Below are positions 6,689-12,515 of a stretch of 12,515 bases of DNA, one piece after another (the first letter of the stretch is position 1; every line of letters starts with the position of its first letter). The stretch is from positions 1 through 12,515 of the forward strand of contig CANRKW010000022.1 of NCBI GenBank assembly GCA_947631345.1, in the 5' to 3' direction. A program made the position numbers and the translations under genes. The stretch is from an uncultured Bacilli bacterium. GTDB taxonomy: Bacteria; Bacillota_I; Bacilli_A; RF39; UBA660. Below the pieces are notes generated by a model. That model was not told the origin of the DNA. It ran no database searches and worked only from the letters and a program-made list of their open reading frames with translations.

Positions 6689-7656
6689 TTCCTTTTTAAT
6701 GTGTCATTTTCTAAAAAACTTAAGTCTTCTGCATAATCTATTGGAAACATAGATATTATTTTTTTAGTTTTAAAAGCAGATATTACTTTAATAGTTTTTA
6801 TCTCTCTTCCTTTATATCTACTTACAATTTTATCTGTTGTTACTGGGTATACACTTACTATTTCATCTCTATAAGGAGTTATTGTTTCAATTTTTTCTTT
6901 TACTTCTTCTATTAATTTTTTTATATCAAGTTCATTTAAAAATGAAACTGCATTAGGTGTTATTTTTTCTTTATGTAAAGAAATATGATTAATTAAAATA
7001 TTTTGATCACTTCCAAATAGTATTTCTTTTAGATATACACAACTATCTAAATTGAAACTTCTATAGTCTTTTCCTAATTTAGTTAAAACAAAGAATCTAA
7101 GTTTAGAGTATTTATCATATAAGGCTACATTTTTCTTTAGTTTATTTTTATCAACTTTTTGTAAGTAAAAATACGCTTCTTCGTATTTATCTTCTAGTGC
7201 TAAAAGACAGGCTTTCCAAAAATGTGAGATATTACTAAGTTCTCGATCTTTTACTGCTTTTTGTACTAAATCATCACTTTCTCTTATATTACCTAAATTA
7301 TAATTAAAGAAAATTATATCTTCATTATTTAAGGCATTTATTAAACGAGTAGATTCCATATCTTTTAGAGTTAAAGCATATTCTAAAGCTTGTTCTAATT
7401 TAAAATGTCCTTTTAGTATTAAACTTTTTAAATATGTTCTTAAGTAATTATTTTCTCCTACTAATTCTGATAATTTAATACTTGCTTCATTATATTTTCC
7501 TTCTAGTAAGTCTATTCTAATAAGCATTAAATTAGCCATATAGCCAAGGGATGAGTCATATTTACATAACTCAAAAAACTCTCTTGCATTTACATAACTT
7601 TTTTTAGCAAAACAAAGACATCCTTTATCATACATATATTTTGATTCTATTATCAT
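6679..7656 (-). CDS. TPR-like helical repeat protein between miaB and cotE, function unknown
   Basis: The 325-residue protein has paired helices over residues 1-195 typical of tetratricopeptide-like solenoids, for example YDKGCLCFAKKSYVNAREFF, LLEGKYNEASIKLSEL and ALEDKYEEAYFYLQKV. Each pairs a small residue with aromatic or leucine positions. The last 70 residues (about 250-325) look like a separate small strand-rich part. There is no signal peptide or membrane segment. It starts eight bases after miaB, with its AGGTGA ribosome site overlapping the miaB TAG, and cotE follows 34 bases later. In Bacillus this slot holds RicA (YmcA), a much shorter helical protein; I see no match to it. A protein-binding role near MiaB or CotE is inference from position. 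Confidence 0.75.
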   Translation of the reverse strand: MIIESKYMYDKGCLCFAKKSYVNAREFFELCKYDSSLGYMANLMLIRIDLLEGKYNEASIKLSELVGENNYLRTYLKSLILKGHFKLEQALEYALTLKDMESTRLINALNNEDIIFFNYNLGNIRESDDLVQKAVKDRELSNISHFWKACLLALEDKYEEAYFYLQKVDKNKLKKNVALYDKYSKLRFFVLTKLGKDYRSFNLDSCVYLKEILFGSDQNILINHISLHKEKITPNAVSFLNELDIKKLIEEVKEKIETITPYRDEIVSVYPVTTDKIVSRYKGREIKTIKVISAFKTKKIISMFPIDYAEDLSFLENDTLKRKQI

Positions 7657-7664
7657 TTATTCAC

Positions 7665-9077
7665 CTATTTTATTAATGTACCATTTAAACTAAAACTTTT
7701 TGCTTCATCTATTTTTACATTAACAATCTTTCCTATAATATTTTCATCACTTATAATATTTACAAGTTTCATATTTTCAGTATAACCCATATATTTATTT
7801 CTATCTTTTTCACTATAATCAAGTACTAAACATTTTACTGTTTTTCCAATTTCTTTTTGATTAGATATATTACTATAAGTATTTACTAATTTGTTTAGTC
7901 TTTGTAATCTGTCATTTTTTTCTTCTAATGTTATGTTATCTTCAAATATTGAAGCTGGTGTTCCTTCTCTTGGACTGAATATAAATGTATATGCCCCGTC
8001 AAATTTACACTCATTTACTATATCTAGTGTTTCTTTAAAGTCTTCTTCAGTTTCTGAAGGGAAACCTACTATTATATCAGTAGTAATACTTACTCCTTTT
8101 ACTTTTTCTCTAATTTTTTTGTATAATTCTAAATATTCTTCTTTAGTATAACGCCTTCCCATCAATTTTAATATTCTGTTACTTCCAGATTGAATAGGTA
8201 AATGTACATAAGGCATCACATTATCGCACTCACTTATCGCGTCTATCATTTCATCTGTAAAATCCCACGGGTGACTTGTAACAAAACGTATTCTTGGTAT
8301 ACCAGTTTTACTAACATCTCTTAGTAAATCAGCAAGTGTATAGTCAGTATACAAATCTTTTCCATAAGCATTTACATTTTGTCCTAGTAATGTTACTTCA
8401 CTATAGCCTTTTTTTACTAAATCTTCTACTTCTTTTATTATATCAGTTTTATCTCTACTTATTTGTTTACCTCTTGTATAAGGAACAATACAATATGTGC
8501 AAAATTTATCACAACCAAATATAATATCAACCCAAGCGGTATATTTGCTATCCTTTTTTTCAGGTATTCCTTCACATATGTAATCATTAGAATTTAACAC
8601 TTCTATAACTTGTTTTCCAGTTTTTATTCTTTCATTAATTACATTAACTAAATTATCTAAATTATGTGTTCCAAATATAAAATCAATGTATTTATATTTT
8701 TCCATTATGTTTTTTACTACATTTTCTTCTTGAGCCATACATCCACATAAACCTAGAAGCAAATCTTTCTTTTCTTCTTTTATCTTCTTTATTAAACCCA
8801 TAAAACCAAATACTTTATCGTGGGCATTTTCTCTTATTGCACACGTATTTAATATAATTAAATCAGCTTCATTTATATCAGAAGTTTCTATCATTTTATT
8901 ATCAGTTAAAATTCCTTTTATTTTTTCTCCATCATGTTCATTCATTTGACATCCATAAGTTCTTACAAAGAATTTCTTATTAATTAGTTTCTCATTAAGT
9001 GAAATATTTTTATAATTTTTTGTTTCCTTTTTATCTTTATCCCTTTTCTTTTCTTCAATTCTATTAGGTATATTCAT
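7665..9077 (-). CDS. miaB: tRNA-2-methylthio-N6-isopentenyladenosine37 methylthiotransferase MiaB
   Basis: MiaB converts i6A37 to ms2i6A37 in tRNAs reading U-starting codons, using two iron-sulfur clusters and SAM. The 470-residue protein has the N-terminal cluster domain with Cys43 (YGCQMNEHD), Cys79 (NTCAIRENA) and Cys113 (CGCMAQEE). The radical-SAM core has Cys189, Cys193 and Cys196 (FGCDKFCTYCIVPYTRG). A C-terminal TRAM domain covers about 403-470. All six cluster cysteines are present, and the CAIRENA and VPYTRG signatures favour MiaB over MtaB or RimO. The first 30 residues are a Lys-rich extension, also seen in Bacillus homologues. AAGGAG lies seven bases before the ATG. It follows rluB by 11 bases and precedes the TPR gene by eight, within one transcript ending after cotE. 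Confidence 0.97.
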   Translation of the reverse strand: MNIPNRIEEKKRDKDKKETKNYKNISLNEKLINKKFFVRTYGCQMNEHDGEKIKGILTDNKMIETSDINEADLIILNTCAIRENAHDKVFGFMGLIKKIKEEKKDLLLGLCGCMAQEENVVKNIMEKYKYIDFIFGTHNLDNLVNVINERIKTGKQVIEVLNSNDYICEGIPEKKDSKYTAWVDIIFGCDKFCTYCIVPYTRGKQISRDKTDIIKEVEDLVKKGYSEVTLLGQNVNAYGKDLYTDYTLADLLRDVSKTGIPRIRFVTSHPWDFTDEMIDAISECDNVMPYVHLPIQSGSNRILKLMGRRYTKEEYLELYKKIREKVKGVSITTDIIVGFPSETEEDFKETLDIVNECKFDGAYTFIFSPREGTPASIFEDNITLEEKNDRLQRLNKLVNTYSNISNQKEIGKTVKCLVLDYSEKDRNKYMGYTENMKLVNIISDENIIGKIVNVKIDEAKSFSLNGTLIK

Positions 9078-9088
9078 ATCTTACTCCT

Positions 9089-9796
9089 TTATAAATTATA
9101 TAACTCTTTAACTTCTTTTTTAGTAAGGCGTCTATATTCTCCTCTGTTAAGCCCTTCTAAAGTAAGAAAGGCATATTTTTCTCTTTTAAGTTTTAATACA
9201 TCATAATTAAAAGCATTAAACATATTTTTTACTTGATGATTTTTTCCTTCAGTAATTGTAACACTTACATAACTAGAGTCTGTCTTTTTATTGTATTTTT
9301 TTAATTTAAAAATTGCTTTTTTAGTTTTTTGTCCATTTAATATTATTCCTTCATTAAGTTTTAAGGCATCTTCTTTTTTAAAGAAACCTTTTATTTTTGC
9401 TATGTAAGTTTTAGGTATGTCTTTTTTAGGATGCATTAGTTTATTAGATAATTCTCCATCATTAGTAAGTAGTATTATTCCAGTCGTGTCATAATCTAGT
9501 CTTCCAATTGGATATATTCTAGACTTACTTTTTACTAAATCTACAACACTTTTTCTACTCTTTTCATCTTTTGTGGTACTTACAACACCTCTAGGCTTAT
9601 ATAATAAGTAGTATTCTTTTTCTTCCAATTTTAAGATTTTGTTATCTACTTGTACTACATCAGTGTTATTTACACAAGTACCTAAAGTATTAACTATCTT
9701 GCCATTTACTAAAACACGATTATTTAAAATCAGTTCTTCTGCTTTTCTTCTACTACAAAGCCCACATTTACTAATATATTTTTGTAATCTTTCCAT
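9089..9796 (-). CDS. rluB: RluB/RsuA-family 23S rRNA pseudouridine synthase
   Basis: This enzyme isomerises a uridine in ribosomal RNA to pseudouridine, in the RluB group a 23S rRNA position near the peptidyl transferase centre. The 235-residue product starts with an S4 RNA-binding domain (MERLQKYISKCGLCSRRKAEELI, positions 1-23 continuing to about 60). The catalytic domain has GRLDYDTTGIILLTNDG, with catalytic Asp101. A TTG at 9805 adds three residues, but the family starts at MERLQ, so the ATG at 9796 is chosen; a weak GAGTTGAT precedes it. It follows the carboxypeptidase by 30 bases and miaB follows in 11. In Bacillus rluB lies after dacB-spmA-spmB, so this is the same neighbourhood without spmAB. 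RsuA or RluE-like specificity cannot be excluded, but the Bacillota context favours RluB. Confidence 0.92.
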   Translation of the reverse strand: MERLQKYISKCGLCSRRKAEELILNNRVLVNGKIVNTLGTCVNNTDVVQVDNKILKLEEKEYYLLYKPRGVVSTTKDEKSRKSVVDLVKSKSRIYPIGRLDYDTTGIILLTNDGELSNKLMHPKKDIPKTYIAKIKGFFKKEDALKLNEGIILNGQKTKKAIFKLKKYNKKTDSSYVSVTITEGKNHQVKNMFNAFNYDVLKLKREKYAFLTLEGLNRGEYRRLTKKEVKELYNL

Positions 9797-9826
9797 ATAT
9801 ATCAACTCATAAATAATTATAAATTA

Positions 9827-10897
9827 TTAAATTACATTTGACAATAGTCCTTTTAATTTTGGGTATTTTGGGTATTTTATTAAAGAATTTAATAAGTAAA
9901 TTGCTTCACTTTTAATGAATTTACCATTTACATATATTTTAGCATATCCCACTATCATATTATTTTTTATCTTTTTCTTTTTTATAAGTTCAATATTAAC
10001 AGTAACTTTATCTAATTCATTTTTGTTTAACATAATAAATACATCATTTTTTATATATAAATGATACTTTTTATAATAATCATCTTTTATAACAAAGGTG
10101 TATTTGTCTAATATTTTATAGCTATCATATGAATTAAAGTACTTTTCATATAATTTTTTATGTGTATTAAATCTATTCTTATCATTAAAGGTGACTATTA
10201 TTAATTCTTCACTTGCCCGTTTTGCACTTGAAACTAAGATGTAGCCACTTTTATCAGTGTAGCCTGTTTTTCCACCAGTAGTGTATTTGTATTTTGTCAG
10301 AAGTTCATTTTTGTTATACCAAATGTAATTTTCCATACTACTAGTTAATGTGTATTTTTTTATTTTATTAATTTCAGTAAACACTTTATTTTTATTTGCA
10401 TAAGCCATTAATATTGCTAAATCATATGGAGAACTGTAATTTTCAGTTTTGTTATCTAGTCCGTGAGGATTTCTAAATATAGTGTTTTTCATACCTATTC
10501 TTATTGCTGTTTCGTTCATTTTTTCAATAAAAGCATCATAACCTAATGTATTTTCTGCTATTACCATTGCTGAGTCATTTCCACTTCTTAATAAAAGGCC
10601 TACTAAAAGATCATATAAAGTCATACATTCGCCCTTTTTAATGTAAATCATAGATCCATATACTTCTTCTATTTCATCACCTGCACATAGTATTTTTGTG
10701 GTATCTTCATTTTCTAAAGCGACAATTGCAGTCATTATTTTAGTAGTACTTGCTATTAATAATTTTTTGTCTATGTTTTTTCCATCAAGTACTCTTAAAG
10801 ATTTACTATCCATTACAATAAATGAATCATAAGCATATATCTTACTTTTATAAATAAAACTTAAAATACAAATAAAAATTAACAATATTTTTTTCAT
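9827..10897 (-). CDS. D-alanyl-D-alanine carboxypeptidase (DacB/DacF-type PBP5 family)
   Basis: This secreted penicillin-binding protein removes the terminal D-Ala of peptidoglycan stem peptides. The 356-residue product has a signal peptide (about 1-22, IYA then YDS) and all three active-site motifs: Ser50-Thr-Thr-Lys53, Ser105-Gly-Asn107 and Lys210-Thr-Gly212. Residues from about 265 form the strand-rich C-terminal domain; a terminal amphipathic anchor helix is not evident. Family members are usually 380-440 residues, so it is short. A GTG at 10936 would add 13 residues, but it lies inside the upstream terminator; the ATG at 10897 gives a standard signal peptide. No Shine-Dalgarno is seen. 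Position before rluB resembles B. subtilis dacB, the sporulation PBP5* that lowers cortex cross-linking. A vegetative role is possible. Confidence 0.93.
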   Translation of the reverse strand: MKKILLIFICILSFIYKSKIYAYDSFIVMDSKSLRVLDGKNIDKKLLIASTTKIMTAIVALENEDTTKILCAGDEIEEVYGSMIYIKKGECMTLYDLLVGLLLRSGNDSAMVIAENTLGYDAFIEKMNETAIRIGMKNTIFRNPHGLDNKTENYSSPYDLAILMAYANKNKVFTEINKIKKYTLTSSMENYIWYNKNELLTKYKYTTGGKTGYTDKSGYILVSSAKRASEELIIVTFNDKNRFNTHKKLYEKYFNSYDSYKILDKYTFVIKDDYYKKYHLYIKNDVFIMLNKNELDKVTVNIELIKKKKIKNNMIVGYAKIYVNGKFIKSEAIYLLNSLIKYPKYPKLKGLLSNVI

Positions 10898-10905
10898 ATC
10901 AATAA

Positions 10906-10935
10906 ATATTATGAAGGTAACTAAAAAAAATACCA
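10906..10935 (-). promoter_or_regulatory. Possible sigma-E promoter before the carboxypeptidase
   Basis: On the minus strand TGGTATT (10929-10935) is followed after 15 bases by CATAATAT (10906-10913). This partly fits the mother-cell sigma-E pattern (KMATATT, about 14-15, CATACAHT): roughly five of seven and six of eight positions. A start six or seven bases on would fall two or three bases before the ATG and give an almost leaderless mRNA, in keeping with the missing ribosome site. The -35 overlaps the terminator stem. The match is weak. Confidence 0.25.
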
Positions 10936-10949
10936 CATAAAGTGATATT
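10923..10949 (-). terminator. Intrinsic terminator of the lipoprotein gene
   Basis: On the minus strand AATATCAC and GTGGTATT (10942-10949 and 10929-10936) form an eight-pair stem with one G-U and a five-base loop. It is followed by a run of T (10923-10930, overlapping the end of the stem). The 5' arm begins with the last two bases of the lipoprotein TAA. It separates the lipoprotein transcript from the carboxypeptidase-to-cotE genes, at least in part. Confidence 0.65.
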
Positions 10950-11487
10950 ATTCATAATTATATGTACCGTGTATTTTTTCTAAAGTAGTGTTATCAAAAT
11001 CTTCTACTTTCCATTTGTCATCTTCTTTTGTTAGGTTTACTGTTATAGTGTAGTCTACTCTTTCATCTACTTCTAACATTTTATCTAGTTTATAATTTAG
11101 GAATTTTTTTTCATTATATACGCCTTCATCCATAAATTCTTCTTTATTGTTATTTAGGTAATCATTTGCATTTTTTTGTACTTTATAAAAGTCATACACA
11201 GTGATGTTTACTTTTACTTCTGCTTCATCCCCTTCAACTTCTTCACTCACAATTTTGTATTTTAAATCGCTATATTGCATACGCATAGCTTTCATATATT
11301 TTTCTTTTTGTGAAGTTTCAGTAAATGTACTAGATTCACTAGTAAGCTCTAAGTCACTTAAAACTGCCTCATCTAAATTTTGATATTTTTTTAAGACTTC
11401 TTCTACTTTTTTACTAGGAGTATCTTCAATTAATGAACAACCTAATAATAAAAATAAACTAGATAAAATTATAAACAATTTTTTCAT
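10948..11487 (-). CDS. Small lipoprotein of unknown function
   Basis: The 179-residue product has a lipoprotein signal peptide: MKKLFIILSSLFLLLGCS, with the lipobox LLGC and the acylated Cys17. The mature part is acidic. It begins with a helix (TPSKKVEEVLKKYQNLDE), then shows alternating strands (YKIVSEEV, AEVKVNITVYDF, VDYTITVNL, WKVEDF). This order of helix followed by a curved sheet is common in NTF2-like or DUF4878-type lipoproteins, but I do not recognise a family. It would be anchored on the outer face of the membrane. GAGGAGG lies six bases before the ATG. It is 51 bases from the gene upstream and followed at once by an intrinsic terminator. Confidence 0.85.
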   Translation of the reverse strand: MKKLFIILSSLFLLLGCSLIEDTPSKKVEEVLKKYQNLDEAVLSDLELTSESSTFTETSQKEKYMKAMRMQYSDLKYKIVSEEVEGDEAEVKVNITVYDFYKVQKNANDYLNNNKEEFMDEGVYNEKKFLNYKLDKMLEVDERVDYTITVNLTKEDDKWKVEDFDNTTLEKIHGTYNYE

Positions 11488-11538
11488 TAGTTTCCTCCTC
11501 TAGTTTATATTTTAACCTTAATATTTTTATTTATACAT

Positions 11539-12168
11539 TTATTTTTTTATAGTAAGTAAATGTAATAATTCTAAAAATTCTAAATGTTTTTTAGTAAATT
11601 CTTTTTTTAAGTCTTTTATAAGAGTTTCATATTTGTTTACACCATTTGATGAATCAAACCACTCATAATATAAATAATCTATTTTTACTTGACTATCTTT
11701 AATACTTTCTAATTCATTTATTATGTTTTCTAAAATTATTCTATCACTTCTAATCATATTGTTATATTTTATTTTACTTAATACTTCATAATCTATATTA
11801 GTTATTTCATTTGAAACTGCAAGTTCAGATATTTCTCTTTCTTCATTAACTAGAAAATTGCTCATTTTAGTAGTAACACCATTATTATTAAACATAACAC
11901 AAATGGAATTTTTCTCATCACTTATAATAGCCATATAAGGAATTAAATCTATATTTTTTAAAGAAAACACTTGAGTTTTATCTTTAATTATATTTAAAAA
12001 TTCTTTGGAAACTTTAACTTTATTAAACATAAAATCACATAAATTATTATGATTAACTTTAAATAATGGAACTCTCCTTATATGAAGCAAGTTATCATTT
12101 TCTTCCCAATCATAAAAATCATATAATTCTTCATTTAGATTAACTAAAATATCATATACATATACCAT
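11539..12168 (-). CDS. Conserved-looking Bacilli protein of unknown function (possibly DUF3603-like)
   Basis: The 209-residue soluble protein opens with VYVYDILVNLNEELYDFYDW and HIRRVPLFKV, then has a strand-rich N-terminal half to about residue 105 (IPYMAIISDEKNSICVMFN) and a helical C-terminal half. The opening recalls a Bacilli family I remember as DUF3603, but this is from memory and not certain; no activity is known to me. There is no signal peptide. The ATG overlaps the TAA of the small membrane protein gene as TAATG, with AAAGGGG nine bases upstream, so the two are co-translated. The lipoprotein gene follows after 51 bases without a visible terminator. Confidence 0.75.
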   Translation of the reverse strand: MVYVYDILVNLNEELYDFYDWEENDNLLHIRRVPLFKVNHNNLCDFMFNKVKVSKEFLNIIKDKTQVFSLKNIDLIPYMAIISDEKNSICVMFNNNGVTTKMSNFLVNEEREISELAVSNEITNIDYEVLSKIKYNNMIRSDRIILENIINELESIKDSQVKIDYLYYEWFDSSNGVNKYETLIKDLKKEFTKKHLEFLELLHLLTIKK

Positions 12169-12371
12169 TATTTTTTCCCCTTTCTATAAATAGACAAAAA
12201 AACTAAAATACTTCCTATATATATGGAATTACATTCGAGCCTTCTAATAATAAAATTGACATAATCCAAAAAACTATACCCCATATTTAAAAGATTTAGA
12301 TAAATTATTATAAAAGAAAAACCAATACTAATTAAAACAATTCCTAATATAAAAAGAAGTATACGAGCCAT
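12168..12371 (-). CDS. Small two-helix membrane protein, function unknown
   Basis: The 67-residue product has two hydrophobic segments (about 3-25 and 45-59) joined by a short loop with MGYSFLDYVNFIIRRLEC, and ends with a basic tail (YRKGKK). I know this kind of protein only as hypothetical in low-GC Bacillota. A TTG at 12419 would extend it by 16 residues but has no ribosome site. The ATG at 12371 has GGGTGA at 12377-12382, five bases upstream, and gives a normal membrane-protein start. Its stop overlaps the next start as TAATG, so it probably works with that protein. It could be a membrane tether, but this is inference. Confidence 0.7.
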   Translation of the reverse strand: MARILLFILGIVLISIGFSFIIIYLNLLNMGYSFLDYVNFIIRRLECNSIYIGSILVFLSIYRKGKK

Positions 12372-12376
12372 TTTCT

Positions 12377-12382
12377 TCACCC
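12377..12382 (-). promoter_or_regulatory. Ribosome binding site deciding the start at 12371
   Basis: GGGTGA on the minus strand, five bases before the ATG at 12371, selects this start over the in-frame TTG at 12419, which has no such site. Confidence 0.7.
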
Positions 12383-12515
12383 ATTTAATATTATTAAATA
12401 TTCTATTATTTATGTACAATATTTATCACTTGAAAATCTTAAGATATTTTGATATTATGTATATAGAAGAGAAATCTTCATAAAATAAAAATGGAACGTT
12501 CAACCTGACCTGTTG

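Noticed and set aside
6679..7656. RicA (YmcA) by position after miaB
   Set aside because: The protein is more than twice RicA length and shows TPR-like repeats; no RicA-like sequence was recognised.
7891..8524. Plus-strand open frames inside miaB
   Set aside because: miaB is certain on the minus strand with all six cluster cysteines; these are antisense shadows.
9820..9836. AT-only inverted repeat between carboxypeptidase and rluB
   Set aside because: Arms of A and T only with no T-run; too weak for a terminator and expected by chance at this composition.
10898..10936. GTG start at 10936 for the carboxypeptidase
   Set aside because: It falls within the stem of the lipoprotein terminator, has no Shine-Dalgarno and would place a second hydrophobic stretch before the signal peptide.
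11201..11383. Plus-strand open frame inside the lipoprotein gene
   Set aside because: Antisense shadow with a Ser-rich product and no ribosome site.
12467..12480. GAAGA-GAAA-TCTTC hairpin near the right edge
   Set aside because: Only five pairs with no T-run on either side, so it is not a supported terminator.
12488..12515. CAGGTCAGG on the minus strand at the right edge, as in SRP RNA
   Set aside because: The conserved bases that follow in SRP RNA (TCCGGAAGGAAGCAG) are absent, so the short match is treated as chance.

Overview
The window is very AT-rich DNA (roughly a quarter G+C by eye) in which every supported gene lies on the minus strand. Gene content points to a low-GC Bacillota, Bacilli-like lineage. 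The strongest clues are a spore-coat CotE homologue downstream of miaB, a D-Ala-D-Ala carboxypeptidase next to rluB, an LtaS-type lipoteichoic acid synthase, and good Shine-Dalgarno (SD) sites. TGA is used as a real stop in two ATGA overlaps, so the code is the standard bacterial one and not the Mycoplasma code. The base composition resembles wall-less relatives and uncultured gut Bacilli, but cotE and the carboxypeptidase argue for a walled and probably spore-forming cell. The species cannot be named.

Region A (right to left, 12371 to 6114): a small two-helix membrane protein and a Bacilli-type protein of unknown function overlap at TAATG, followed by a lipoprotein with its own intrinsic terminator. 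Then come a secreted D-Ala-D-Ala carboxypeptidase, RluB-type pseudouridine synthase, MiaB tRNA methylthiotransferase, a TPR-like protein and CotE. The carboxypeptidase to cotE run is tightly packed and ends at a terminator whose stem contains the cotE stop codon. It joins two neighbourhoods known separately in Bacillus subtilis: dacB-spmA-spmB-rluB and miaB-ricA-cotE-mutS. spmAB, ricA and mutS are not present here. Sporulation-type promoter matches precede the carboxypeptidase (sigma-E-like) and cotE (sigma-K-like); both are weak inferences.

Region B (6094 to 161): a near-consensus sigma-A promoter drives a five-gene operon. It encodes a 491-residue coiled-coil protein, a 67-residue HTH-like protein, a 643-residue helical protein, a 101-residue protein with mTERF-like repeats and an LtaS-type synthase. 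All four junctions overlap (16 nt, TAATG, ATGA, ATGA), so the products are probably made in step. The 5' end of the transcript carries a strong SD with no start codon, like the mRNA-stabilising SD known from Bacillus. I do not recognise the first four proteins; this coupled unit is the best candidate for an undescribed system.

Region C (1 to 160): a second promoter, direct repeats and a 9-bp dyad precede a gene whose first 14 codons run off the left edge. The right-hand 12372-12515 holds no gene I can support. No tRNA, rRNA, CRISPR array, insertion sequence or transposase was seen.
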